Assembly (NCBI RefSeq): GCF_040537815.1
Contig: NZ_JBEWSZ010000001.1
Coordinates: forward strand, 1,426,001-1,490,000
Source of the DNA: Mesorhizobium shangrilense
Lineage (GTDB): Bacteria > Pseudomonadota > Alphaproteobacteria > Rhizobiales > Rhizobiaceae
DNA length: 64,000 bases
Reading direction: 5' to 3'
Every line of letters starts with the position of its first letter. Within the stretch, counting starts at the first letter, position 1. Below are positions 1-8,038 of this stretch, piece after piece. The notes under the pieces are model-generated. The model did no database searches. It saw nothing but the letters and a program-made list of their open reading frames with translations, and was not told the origin of the DNA. Both the position numbers and the translations under genes were made by a program.

Positions 1-2
1 TG

Positions 3-1097
3 AACACGAAGTTCGTCCTGACCGAGGTGCGGCATGAAGCCATGGACCGGGCGCATTTCACCATCCGGCCGGGCATGGAAGGCAAGCCCTACTATCGCAA
101 CAGCTTCACCTGCATTCCCGCGACGCGTCCGGCTCGGTTGCCGCTGCCGGCGCCGAAACCGATCGTGCGCGGTCCGCAGACCGCACGGGTGGTGGGGCCG
201 TCGGGCCAAGACATCCACACCGACAAATACGGACGCATACGCGTCCAGTTCCCATGGGACAGGGTCGGCACCAAGAACGAGAAGAGCTCATGCTTCGTCC
301 ATGTTGCGCAAGGCCTGGCCGGCCAGGGCTGGGGCATGGTCTTCCTGCCACGGATCGGAATGGAGGTCGTGGTTCAATTTCTCGACGGCGATCCCGACCG
401 GCCGTTGGTGACGGGTACGGTCTACAACGGCACGAACGCGCCACCATGGGGGCTGCCGGACAACATGACCAAAAGCGGTTTCCTGTCGCGCAGCACGCTC
501 TCGGGCGCGGCCGCCAACGCCAATGAATTGTCGTTCGAAGACAAGAAGGGTGAGGAAAAGGTCCTGTTCCATGCAGAGAAGGATTTTGTTCGCGAGGTCG
601 AAAACGACGACACGCTCGACGTAGGACACGACCAAACCCGGACGATCAAGAACAATCGCACGACGACGATCACCGAGGGCAATGAGGACCTGACCATCAA
701 GTCGGGCAACCGCACCGAAACGATCACCAAAGGCAACGAGACGCTCGACATCAAGCAGGGCAATCGGACCACGACGCTCGGCCAGGGCGGCGATACCCTG
801 ACGCTCGACGTCGGCGACCGGACGACCAAGCTCACCCAAGGCAACGACGCGCTGACGCTGTCGGCCGGCAATCATGTCACCAAGGCCGATGCGGGAAAGA
901 TCACCTTCGAGGCGACGCAGGGCATCACGCTCAAATGCGGTGAGAACACCGTCGAGGTGACGCCGCAGGGCGTCACCGTGAACGGGATTCAGGTGTCGAT
1001 CAAGGGCACCGCAAAGGCTGAAATCAAGGCCCCGATGGTGGATGTCTCAGCCGACGGCATTGCCAAGATCGCCGGCGGCATGGTCAAGATCAACTAA
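3..1097 (+). CDS. vgrG: VgrG spike protein of type VI secretion system, C-terminal part (5' end outside window)
   Basis: VgrG trimers form the tip of the T6SS tube and carry effectors. The frame is already open at base 3, so only the C-terminal ~364 residues are present and the start lies left of the window. The visible part begins at the end of the gp27-like region, then shows the gp5-type OB-fold (KYGRIRVQFPWD, then GWGMVFLPRIGMEVVVQFLDGDPDRPLVTG), which is the VgrG hallmark. About 130 residues of short repeats follow, with GNRT/GNET-type units about ten residues apart, as expected for the triple-stranded beta-helix needle. The protein ends at MVKIN with no added effector domain. It heads a same-strand T6SS run. 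Family assignment is firm; gene symbol naming varies (tssI/vgrG). Confidence 0.95.
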   Translation, partial: NTKFVLTEVRHEAMDRAHFTIRPGMEGKPYYRNSFTCIPATRPARLPLPAPKPIVRGPQTARVVGPSGQDIHTDKYGRIRVQFPWDRVGTKNEKSSCFVHVAQGLAGQGWGMVFLPRIGMEVVVQFLDGDPDRPLVTGTVYNGTNAPPWGLPDNMTKSGFLSRSTLSGAAANANELSFEDKKGEEKVLFHAEKDFVREVENDDTLDVGHDQTRTIKNNRTTTITEGNEDLTIKSGNRTETITKGNETLDIKQGNRTTTLGQGGDTLTLDVGDRTTKLTQGNDALTLSAGNHVTKADAGKITFEATQGITLKCGENTVEVTPQGVTVNGIQVSIKGTAKAEIKAPMVDVSADGIAKIAGGMVKIN

Positions 1098-1109
1098 GGG
1101 CCCGGCGAC

Positions 1110-1721
1110 GTGAAAATCCAGACCGAACCGTTTCGCAAGGTTTCCGGCGGCACCGCCGCCGAAATCTGCGAGCGTGTGGATTTGTCCGCCGAGGCCAGCG
1201 CTTTCCTGGTGCCGGGCCTTTCGCCGCAAGGCTATCTGGCGCTGCTTGTTGATGCCGGGCAGATCGGCGATGCGGTTCGGTTCCTTGCTTTCGCGCTGCC
1301 GATCCGCGAAGGCGTGTGGTGGGCTTGCGTGGTCGTTCACGGCAACCTCAACGAGCCTGTTGGACCTGATGCGCTGTGTCTCGGACGCACCGCCTCGTGG
1401 GTTTACGAACCAACCGACAGCCACCGGCGCGCCTGTATGGCGGCCGCCGAATCGGCGAATTTCGACGGCGCCGCGGCCTACGCCGCACTGGCTGTGTTCT
1501 GGTCGGGTGGCAGCATGGCTCCGGAGAACATGCCCGACGCCCTGCCTGATCCGAAACTGGGACCGATCGGCGTCGGTGCGTCGGTGTTGCTGTCGATCAC
1601 GGCGGGCGATCCGATGCGTTTGAATGAGCGATTCAAGATCGCGATCGCCCGTGGGGTGGATATCGCAAACGGCGGAAACGGACACCTCGAAGGTGACCGT
1701 CCGATCAAGGCGCAGCCATGA
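1110..1721 (+). CDS. T6SS-associated accessory protein (DUF6931-like)
   Basis: A 203-aa soluble protein starting at GTG 1110, 12 bases after the vgrG stop. It has no signal peptide or membrane segment. The segment LSPQGYLALLVDAGQIGDAVRFLAFALPIREGVWWACVVV (residues ~39-77, shown here in pieces of the same run: LSPQGYLALL, DAVRFLAFALP, REGVWWACVV) matches my memory of a small uncharacterised family next to vgrG/PAAR genes in proteobacterial T6SS loci, catalogued as DUF6931. Its position directly after vgrG suggests an adaptor, chaperone or loading role, which is inference. The stop overlaps the start of the next small gene as ATGA, implying translational coupling. The reading frame is secure; the family label is from memory. 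Confidence 0.7.
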   Translation: MKIQTEPFRKVSGGTAAEICERVDLSAEASAFLVPGLSPQGYLALLVDAGQIGDAVRFLAFALPIREGVWWACVVVHGNLNEPVGPDALCLGRTASWVYEPTDSHRRACMAAAESANFDGAAAYAALAVFWSGGSMAPENMPDALPDPKLGPIGVGASVLLSITAGDPMRLNERFKIAIARGVDIANGGNGHLEGDRPIKAQP

Positions 1722-1897
1722 GTCAAGAGCGTTGCACGGTTGAAGAATTTTTGGACGTGAAGAAGTACGAGCGCGTCTGGAGTCTCGATAATCTTTGTGG
1801 TCTATTGGATATGGCGTCGACTGTTGATCGGGTTCCAACCGTCTGCGCTGGCTCTCCAGTTACCAAATACTTGGCCGGAAAGGATCATTGCGCATGA
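1718..1897 (+). CDS. Small 59-aa protein of unknown function inside the T6SS operon
   Basis: An uninterrupted ATG frame of 59 codons fills what would otherwise be a 172-base gap between the accessory gene and tssA. Its ATG (1718) overlaps the preceding stop as ATGA, and its own stop overlaps the tssA start as ATGA at 1894-1897. Double stop-start overlap is typical of genuine coupled genes and unlikely by chance. The peptide starts MSQERCTVEEFLDVKKY, has four cysteines (6, 27, 43, 58) and no signal peptide or membrane helix. I do not recognise it. Its role might be a small T6SS accessory factor; alternatively the frame serves only to couple tssA translation. Confidence 0.6.
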   Translation: MSQERCTVEEFLDVKKYERVWSLDNLCGLLDMASTVDRVPTVCAGSPVTKYLAGKDHCA

Positions 1898-3003
1898 CGG
1901 CGCAAATTGTCGATGTTGGCGGGCTGCTCAAGCCGATTTCCGAAGACGCGCCTGCGGGAACCGATCCGCGCGCGGACACATCGTCGTCGTCGCTGTACTA
2001 TCGCACCAAGGACGCACGCAACGCGGCGCGTTCAGCTGAACGCGCATCCGTCGAGATCGGTTCGCCCCCCCCCGAGGAATGGGACGTTGTCCTGGAAACG
2101 GCGATGGAGATACTCGCCGGCCATGCAAAGGATCTTGAGGTCGCCTCGTGGCTCGTGGAGGCGCTTGTGCGCCGACATGGCTTCGAGGGATTGCGTGATG
2201 GACTGAACGTATTGAGCGGGATCGCCTCGAACTTCTGGGATTCGTGCTTTCCCGAACTTGACGAGGACGGGGTTGAAGGCAAGGTCTCTTCGGTCGCCGG
2301 CCTGAGCGGCTCGGGCGCGGTCGGCACACTGATCCAGCCGGTTCGCCTGACACCGTTAACGCACGGTTCGATGGCCAGTTTTTCACTCTGGAGCTACGAA
2401 CAGGCGACGGAGCTTGAGAAAATTACCGATCCAAACCGCAAGAACGCGCGGATCGAGGCCGGTTCGGTGACGATGGAGCAGTTCGTCCAGAGTGTTGCCG
2501 AGACTCCGCCCGACGAATTTCACCAGAAAGTGGAGGTGGTCGGCGAGTCCCTACGCGCGCTCAAGACGATGTCGGATGCATTCGACGCCGTTGCCGGATC
2601 GGATTCTCCGCCGATTTCGGGGCTGCGTGAACTCCTTGAGCAGATCAACAGTTCGATACGCCATTTCGCCGCCGGCAAGCTCGCCGCCGTCTACGCCGCT
2701 TCATCGGAAGAAGAAGCCGGTTTGACGGAAACGGTCACAACGGATGGTATCGTTTCCGTGGCCCCGGCGCGGCGCACCGAAGGCTATTCGGGCCGCGAGG
2801 AAGCTTTGGCCGAGTTGGTCAAGATCGCCACTTATTTTCGGAAGACCGAACCCCATTCGCCAATCTCCTATACACTGGAGGAAGCGGTGAGGCGGGCTCG
2901 TATGACGCTGCCCGAGCTGTTGTCCGAATTGGCCGAGGATCCGGCTCATATCCAGCGTATTCTGATGGCGGCAGGAATAAGAAACGTCGAGGCGGCTGCC
3001 TGA
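1894..3003 (+). CDS. tssA: TssA (ImpA) type VI secretion baseplate/cap protein
   Basis: TssA helps baseplate assembly and sheath polymerisation in the cytoplasm. The 369-aa product opens with an ImpA N-terminal domain (~residues 5-130): an [16 protein letters not shown] motif, then a conserved block around [31 protein letters not shown], split here as [14 protein letters not shown] and [14 protein letters not shown], and [21 protein letters not shown]. The C-terminal part ([27 protein letters not shown] region) is the short VasJ-like tail, including [22 protein letters not shown] 1894 is preferred to the upstream TTG at 1888 because it overlaps the previous stop as ATGA. tssB follows after 61 bases. 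Confidence 0.92.
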   Translation: MTAQIVDVGGLLKPISEDAPAGTDPRADTSSSSLYYRTKDARNAARSAERASVEIGSPPPEEWDVVLETAMEILAGHAKDLEVASWLVEALVRRHGFEGLRDGLNVLSGIASNFWDSCFPELDEDGVEGKVSSVAGLSGSGAVGTLIQPVRLTPLTHGSMASFSLWSYEQATELEKITDPNRKNARIEAGSVTMEQFVQSVAETPPDEFHQKVEVVGESLRALKTMSDAFDAVAGSDSPPISGLRELLEQINSSIRHFAAGKLAAVYAASSEEEAGLTETVTTDGIVSVAPARRTEGYSGREEALAELVKIATYFRKTEPHSPISYTLEEAVRRARMTLPELLSELAEDPAHIQRILMAAGIRNVEAAA

Positions 3004-3064
3004 CGAACATGGAATTCAGTCTACCTATTTAACAACCAACCTACCCAACCGTGGAGGGATCGTT

Positions 3065-3577
3065 ATGGCAGAGAGCGTCCAACAGAAACTGAGCCGCGTG
3101 CGCAAGCCGCGCGTGCATATCACTTATGACGTCGAAACCGAGGGCGCGGAGGTCCGCAAGGAACTGCCGTTCGTCGTCGGCGTCATCGGCGACTTCTCGG
3201 GAAAGCCCTACGAGCCCGTGAAGCCGCTGCGTGACCGCAAATTCACCCAGGTCGACCGCGACAATTTCGACGATGTGATGCAGCGGATGACGCCGGGCGC
3301 CGAATTCAAGGTCGACAACACGCTGGCCGGCGACGATTCACAGATGGCCGTTTCGCTCAAGTTCAAATCGATGGACGATTTCGAGCCGGCAGCCGTCGTC
3401 AACCAGGTGGAGCCGCTGCGCAAGCTGCTGGCCGTGCGCAACAAGCTTCGCGACCTCATGTCCAAGGTGGATCGGTCCGAGGAACTGGAAAGCCTGCTTG
3501 AGGAGGTGTTGCAAAACACCGACAAGCTGGCCGCCCTCGCGGGTGAACTCGATTCAGCAGAAAAAAAGGGAGCGTGA
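3065..3577 (+). CDS. tssB: TssB (ImpB/VipA) contractile sheath small subunit
   Basis: TssB and TssC form the cytoplasmic contractile sheath that propels the Hcp tube. The 170-aa product has the family signatures [25 protein letters not shown] and a central [11 protein letters not shown] block, and matches the usual length of 160-175 aa. A good ribosome binding site (GGAGGGA) sits 6 bases ahead of ATG 3065. The 61-base gap before it is AT-richer than its surroundings and could hold a secondary promoter. tssC starts 3 bases after the stop, so sheath subunits are translated together. Confidence 0.95.
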   Translation: MAESVQQKLSRVRKPRVHITYDVETEGAEVRKELPFVVGVIGDFSGKPYEPVKPLRDRKFTQVDRDNFDDVMQRMTPGAEFKVDNTLAGDDSQMAVSLKFKSMDDFEPAAVVNQVEPLRKLLAVRNKLRDLMSKVDRSEELESLLEEVLQNTDKLAALAGELDSAEKKGA

Positions 3578-3580
3578 TCG

Positions 3581-5074
3581 ATGGCCGCTGAAGCAGAAAC
3601 CAAAACGGCCGCGGCCGCATCGGAACAGACCGCCACGCTGAGCCTGCTTGATCAGGCCATCGGCGTCACCAAGACTGCCGAACCAGACGAAATGCAGGAC
3701 CTGCTGAGGACCCTGACGACCGAAGCGCTTTCCGGCACCGTGACGTTCAGCAAGAACCTGACGCAGACCTTCAACAAGGCAATCGCGGCAATCGACGAAA
3801 AGATGTCGAAGCAGCTTTCCGAAATCATGCATCACGAGGACTTCCAGAAGCTCGAAGGCTCGTGGCGCGGCCTCAACTACCTGGTGAAGAACTCCGAAAC
3901 GAGCGCCACGCTGAAGATCCGCGTGCTGAATCTTAAAAAGAAGGACCTTCACAAGGACCTGACCAAGGCGGTCGAATTCGATCAGAGCCAGGTCTTCAAG
4001 AAGATCTACGAAACGGAATTCGGCACGCCCGGCGGTGAGCCTTACGGCGCGCTGATCGGCGATTACGAGTTCGGTAGCGGAACGGAGGACCTGGAGGTGC
4101 TTCAGGGCATGTCCAATGTCGCCGCCGCCTCCTTCGCACCTTTCATTTCAGCCGCCAATCCGAAGATGTTCGGGCTGGAGAGCTTCAATGAATTGTCCAA
4201 GCCGCGGGATCTGGAGAAAATCTTCGAAAGCTCCGAATACATCAAGTGGCGCGGCTTCCGTGACAGCGAGGACAGCCGGTTCGTCACACTGACGATGCCG
4301 CGCGTGCTTGCACGAGTACCTTATGGATCGAAGGGCAGGGAGATCGAGGAGTTCGGGTTCGAGGAAGCGGCCATCGATGCGAGCGGCAAGGCAACCGCGA
4401 TGTCTTCGGACAAGTTCACCTGGATGAACGCCTCCTATGCTCTCGGCGAGCGCCTGACGTCTGCGTTTTCGAAAAACGGCTGGTGCGTCGCGGTGCGCGG
4501 CGCGGAAGGCGGCGGCAAGGTTGAAAATCTGCCAAGCTTCACCTTTACCAGTGACGATGGTGACGTCGATCAGCAGTGCCCGACGGAAATCGGTATCACT
4601 GACCGGCGCGAAGCCGAACTGTCGAAGCTCGGTTTCCTTCCGCTCTGTCACTACAAGGGCTCCGACTATGCCGTCTTCTTCGGCGCGCAGACCTCGCAGA
4701 AACCCAAGAAATACGACAGCCCGGATGCCACGGCCAATGCTGCCATTTCGGCGCGGCTGCCTTACATCATGGCCACGTCGCGTTTCTCGCACTATCTGAA
4801 GGTGATGGGCCGCGACAAGATCGGCTCGTTCCTTGAAGCCAAGGATTGCGAGAACTGGCTGAACAACTGGATCCGGAACTACGTCAACGGCAATCCGGAT
4901 GCGAGTGCCGATATGAAGGCCAAGTATCCGCTGGCGGAAGCCTCGATCACGGTGAAGGAAGTGCCGGGCGCGCCTGGTTCCTACAACGCCGTGGCGTATC
5001 TGCGTCCGTGGCTGCAGATGGAGGAACTGACGGCCTCCATGCGGCTCGTCGCACGCATCCCGCAGATGGGCTGA
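3581..5074 (+). CDS. tssC: TssC (ImpC/VipB) sheath large subunit, first paralogue
   Basis: The 497-aa large sheath subunit. Motifs typical of the family include [19 protein letters not shown] (~residue 83), [51 protein letters not shown] and the C-terminal [17 protein letters not shown]. The N-terminal 40 residues are alanine- and threonine-rich and variable, as is usual. It starts 3 bases after tssB. A second, divergent TssC follows immediately, as in the Rhizobium and Agrobacterium imp clusters, where two TssC proteins (TssC40 and TssC41 in A. tumefaciens) are both encoded. Confidence 0.95.
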   Translation: MAAEAETKTAAAASEQTATLSLLDQAIGVTKTAEPDEMQDLLRTLTTEALSGTVTFSKNLTQTFNKAIAAIDEKMSKQLSEIMHHEDFQKLEGSWRGLNYLVKNSETSATLKIRVLNLKKKDLHKDLTKAVEFDQSQVFKKIYETEFGTPGGEPYGALIGDYEFGSGTEDLEVLQGMSNVAAASFAPFISAANPKMFGLESFNELSKPRDLEKIFESSEYIKWRGFRDSEDSRFVTLTMPRVLARVPYGSKGREIEEFGFEEAAIDASGKATAMSSDKFTWMNASYALGERLTSAFSKNGWCVAVRGAEGGGKVENLPSFTFTSDDGDVDQQCPTEIGITDRREAELSKLGFLPLCHYKGSDYAVFFGAQTSQKPKKYDSPDATANAAISARLPYIMATSRFSHYLKVMGRDKIGSFLEAKDCENWLNNWIRNYVNGNPDASADMKAKYPLAEASITVKEVPGAPGSYNAVAYLRPWLQMEELTASMRLVARIPQMG

Positions 5075-5096
5075 CGGATCGATAGGACGATCGACA

Positions 5097-6653
5097 ATGG
5101 ATGACGCGGGCTCCGTGCAAAGGGAGGATGATGCTCCCGATGGCGGGGCCCGCATTCATTTTGCCTTACGGGACCGCGTTGTCGACGCCGTGCTCGGGCG
5201 TGGCGAAGCAGCGCTTGACGCAGCCCTGGCTGACTTCCTCGCGGACAAGGCCGCCGGCGGCTGTCTGGGCGTGTGGTTTGGAGACGGGGCACATAAACTC
5301 GCATCGCGCGGCGATGGCGAGGCTATTCGCCAGTTCTTGGCCCGCGATATCGCGGCGATGGACGCACTGATCGGCGATTTGCTCGATGCCGTCCTGCATC
5401 ACAAGGATTTCAAGCGCCTGGAATCGAGCTGGCGCGGTGTCGACTACCTTCTGGGTCAGGTCGAAAGCGACGAGAAGGTCAAAGTCAGGTTGTTCAATGC
5501 GACCTGGGCAGAACTGACGCGCGATTTCGATCGCGCCGTCGAATTCGACCAAAGCACGTTATTCGCCAAGGTCTACAATGACGAATACGGGATGCCGGGC
5601 GGCCTTCCTTACGGCCTTCTGCTTTGCGACTATGCCGTGCGCCATCGTTTCCAGGCGGGCGCGGAACAGCCGACGGATGATGTGAGCACCTTGTCGGGTC
5701 TCACCCAGGTTGCGGCGGCTTCGTTCGCACCTTGCGTGATCAGCGCCGCGCCGGAGCTTTTCGGTGTTCCCGCATTTGCCGACCTTTCCCATACCCAAAG
5801 GCTGGATGCAGGCTTCCGACTGGGGGAGTATCAGCGCTGGCGACGGCTTCAAGAGAGGGAGGAGAGCCGGTTTCTAGGCATTGTGCTGCCGCGCATGCTG
5901 TTGCGCAACAAGTATGGGGACAGCCACACGCGTGAGGACGGGTTCCGCTATCGCGAGGGCGGCACCGGGATCGACTCCTGGCTCTGGGGCAACGCGGTCT
6001 ATGGTTTCGGTGCCGTCGCGATCCGCGCCTTTCACGACTGGGGATGGTTCGCCGATATCCGTGGCGCCTATCAGGATCGCGAGGAGGCAGGTGTGCTTGT
6101 CGGTCTGCCCGCACCGGCTTTTTCGACGAGCGAGGCTACAGCCTATCGGCGGCCGCTTGAGGTCGAATTGACCGACAAGAAGCAAAAGGCGCTGGAGGAA
6201 CTGGGGTTCATCGCGCTCAGCCCGTGCAATTTCACGAAATCGGTGGTTTTTCTCGGAACACAGTCGCTGCACGCACCCGGCGATCTTCGCGATCCTGTTG
6301 AACGAGCCAATTCGCGGCTGTCGTCGATGCTGCAATATGTCTTGTGCATTAGCCGCTTCGCGCACTATGCCAAGGTCATGGCGCGTGATCGGGTGGGGGC
6401 TTACACGACCGCTGAAGAACTCGAGAAATACCTCAACGACTGGCTGCGCGGCTATATGCTCGGCAATGCCGATGCCGGCGCCGAACTCAAGGCGCGATAC
6501 CCGCTGAGCGGGGGAAGCATCGAAGTCAGCGAAGTACCCGGACGCCCCGGCATCATGAAATGTGTCATGCACCTCCAGCCGCATTTCCAGTTCGACCATA
6601 TGGTCACCGGATTCCGGCTTCGCACCGAGATGCAGGCCGTTCATGCGAACTGA
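5097..6653 (+). CDS. Second TssC-family sheath subunit (ImpD/TssC40 type)
   Basis: A 518-aa paralogue of the preceding TssC. Shared signatures include [60 protein letters not shown] and CISRFAHYAKVMARDRVGAY. It differs by an N-terminal extension of ~75 residues (FALRDRVVDAVLGRGEAALD region) and by changes at usually conserved positions, for example LLLCDYAV where TssC has ALIGDYEF. In Agrobacterium the equivalent TssC40 is required for secretion together with TssC41, so this is probably functional rather than redundant. Gap to the first paralogue is 22 bases; tssE follows after 11 bases. Confidence 0.93.
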   Translation: MDDAGSVQREDDAPDGGARIHFALRDRVVDAVLGRGEAALDAALADFLADKAAGGCLGVWFGDGAHKLASRGDGEAIRQFLARDIAAMDALIGDLLDAVLHHKDFKRLESSWRGVDYLLGQVESDEKVKVRLFNATWAELTRDFDRAVEFDQSTLFAKVYNDEYGMPGGLPYGLLLCDYAVRHRFQAGAEQPTDDVSTLSGLTQVAAASFAPCVISAAPELFGVPAFADLSHTQRLDAGFRLGEYQRWRRLQEREESRFLGIVLPRMLLRNKYGDSHTREDGFRYREGGTGIDSWLWGNAVYGFGAVAIRAFHDWGWFADIRGAYQDREEAGVLVGLPAPAFSTSEATAYRRPLEVELTDKKQKALEELGFIALSPCNFTKSVVFLGTQSLHAPGDLRDPVERANSRLSSMLQYVLCISRFAHYAKVMARDRVGAYTTAEELEKYLNDWLRGYMLGNADAGAELKARYPLSGGSIEVSEVPGRPGIMKCVMHLQPHFQFDHMVTGFRLRTEMQAVHAN

Positions 6654-6664
6654 TCGGCCCTGAC

Positions 6665-7147
6665 ATGGCCAGACCGACCACGAAACTACCGCCCCGGCTG
6701 TCGCTCTTCGACCGGCTGCTGCAGGGTGACAGCATCGAAACGGACCGCAACGCCGACCGCGCCATGCGCGAGCTGCGCGAGGCGGTGCGGCGGGATCTGG
6801 AAATCCTGTTCACCACGAGACCCCGCTATCTCTCGATTGCGCCGGAGCTGGAAGAACTCCGCCTGTCCCTGCTGTCGTTCGGCGTCCAGGATTTGCAGAC
6901 GCAGCAATTGGCAACACCGCATCAGCAGGAGCAATTCCGGCTCAAGCTCGAAGCGCTGATCAGAAAGTTCGAACCGCGCTTTCGCGAGGTCTCGGTCGAA
7001 TTGGTGGCCCGAACGGACACGCTCGACCGCACGCTACGCTTTCGGGTCCATGCCGTCCTGCTGGCGGACGCGACGGCCGAGCCGGTGATCTATGACACCG
7101 TGGTGGATCCGGTTTCAGGCGGACTGGTGCTGGTTGGCAAAACATGA
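6665..7147 (+). CDS. tssE: TssE, gp25-like T6SS baseplate protein
   Basis: TssE is the gp25/lysozyme-like wedge protein that nucleates sheath assembly. The 160-aa product starts PRLSLFDRLLQGD, the usual T6SS 'LFDRL' opening, and carries the LREAVRRDLEILFTTRPRYLS block (in part VRRDLEILFTTRP, residues ~38-50) and the gp25-type C-terminus FEPRFREVSVELV. ATG 6665 is chosen because this opening aligns with other TssE proteins; longer upstream frame is overlap with the previous gene. It is the last recognisable T6SS structural gene; the next genes are signal-transduction genes. Confidence 0.92.
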   Translation: MARPTTKLPPRLSLFDRLLQGDSIETDRNADRAMRELREAVRRDLEILFTTRPRYLSIAPELEELRLSLLSFGVQDLQTQQLATPHQQEQFRLKLEALIRKFEPRFREVSVELVARTDTLDRTLRFRVHAVLLADATAEPVIYDTVVDPVSGGLVLVGKT

Positions 7148-7270
7148 CGCCGTGTCGTCGAACGCTGTTGCATCCGGTGACCAATATGGCTTGCAAAATT
7201 GGAAGCAGAGGCGATAGTCGGCGCAGCCGTTTCAGCCTGCATGCTGAGGGCGCGTGGCGGGGAGGGTGGG

Positions 7271-8038
7271 ATGACCAGCCAATGGTTCGTTCGAGCGATT
7301 TGCGCGGCGACCTTGCTTTCGACCTCAGTGCTCCTGATGCCGGCATCTGGAGCCGATGCGCCGTCCGCGGAGGATCTGCGGGTCGCCCAAAGCCTGGCGA
7401 CGATGCTGCAATCGGCGCGAGCCGTCATCTCCGCGCATCAAAAGGAAATCAACGACCCTGCGCTGGGCGACAAGGGATTGTCCGGGCCAACGGTCCTCGA
7501 TGAGGCGATCCGCAACTATCAAGAGCGGACCGGCAAGGATCCCCGCACGATCGACCAGGCTGCCTATGAAGGTCGCCTGCTGAAGGCTCAGATGGATTCG
7601 GTGGTCGAGGTGATGGACGCCAATCAGGCAATGATCAATGCCAAAGGTGTCGCCTTCAAGGGCTTCATCCCGGCAACCTTCGCCCGCCTGGTGAACGAGG
7701 CCTTCGCGAGGCGCGTTGGCGCCGAGGCCACCATCAAAGTCACCGCGCCGCCCGAGCTTGTCCGCAACAGGCGGGCGCGTCCTGACAGCTGGGAAGTCGC
7801 GGCAATCAGGGACTACCTCCAGAAGGCGGACTGGCCTCATGCGAAGATCTATTCCGGCGTCGACGCCGAAGGCGGTGTCTTGCGGGCGCGGATCATGGTG
7901 CCGGAATACTATTCGACGTCTTGCCTGAGCTGCCATGGAGATCCGAAAGGGGAACTCGACATGACCGGCTATCCGAAGGAGGGCGCCCATGAAGGCGACC
8001 TCGGCGGGGTGATCAGCATCGGGCTTACGCCGCAATGA
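7271..8038 (+). CDS. Secreted DUF3365 (Tll0287-like) putative haem-c sensor protein
   Basis: A 255-aa exported protein. ATG 7271 follows a G-rich ribosome site (GGGAGGG) and gives a signal peptide ending near residue 28 (LLMPASGADA). The mature part matches DUF3365: ERTGKDPRTIDQAAYEGR-like helix (~100), AFKGFIPATFARLVNEAFARR, then RNRRARPDSWE and a C-terminal SCLSCHGDPKGELD. The CxxCH (C218, C221, H222) is a c-type haem attachment motif. Known family members are periplasmic or membrane haem/PAS-like sensors, often in front of histidine kinases. Its stop overlaps the kinase start as ATGA, which strongly suggests it acts as the redox or ligand sensor for that kinase (inference). Confidence 0.85.
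   Translation: MTSQWFVRAICAATLLSTSVLLMPASGADAPSAEDLRVAQSLATMLQSARAVISAHQKEINDPALGDKGLSGPTVLDEAIRNYQERTGKDPRTIDQAAYEGRLLKAQMDSVVEVMDANQAMINAKGVAFKGFIPATFARLVNEAFARRVGAEATIKVTAPPELVRNRRARPDSWEVAAIRDYLQKADWPHAKIYSGVDAEGGVLRARIMVPEYYSTSCLSCHGDPKGELDMTGYPKEGAHEGDLGGVISIGLTPQ

Noticed and set aside
640..900. Tandem short repeats that could suggest a CRISPR or minisatellite
   Set aside because: They encode the GN-repeat beta-helix of VgrG in frame; unit length is ~30 bases without conserved DNA spacers or repeats.
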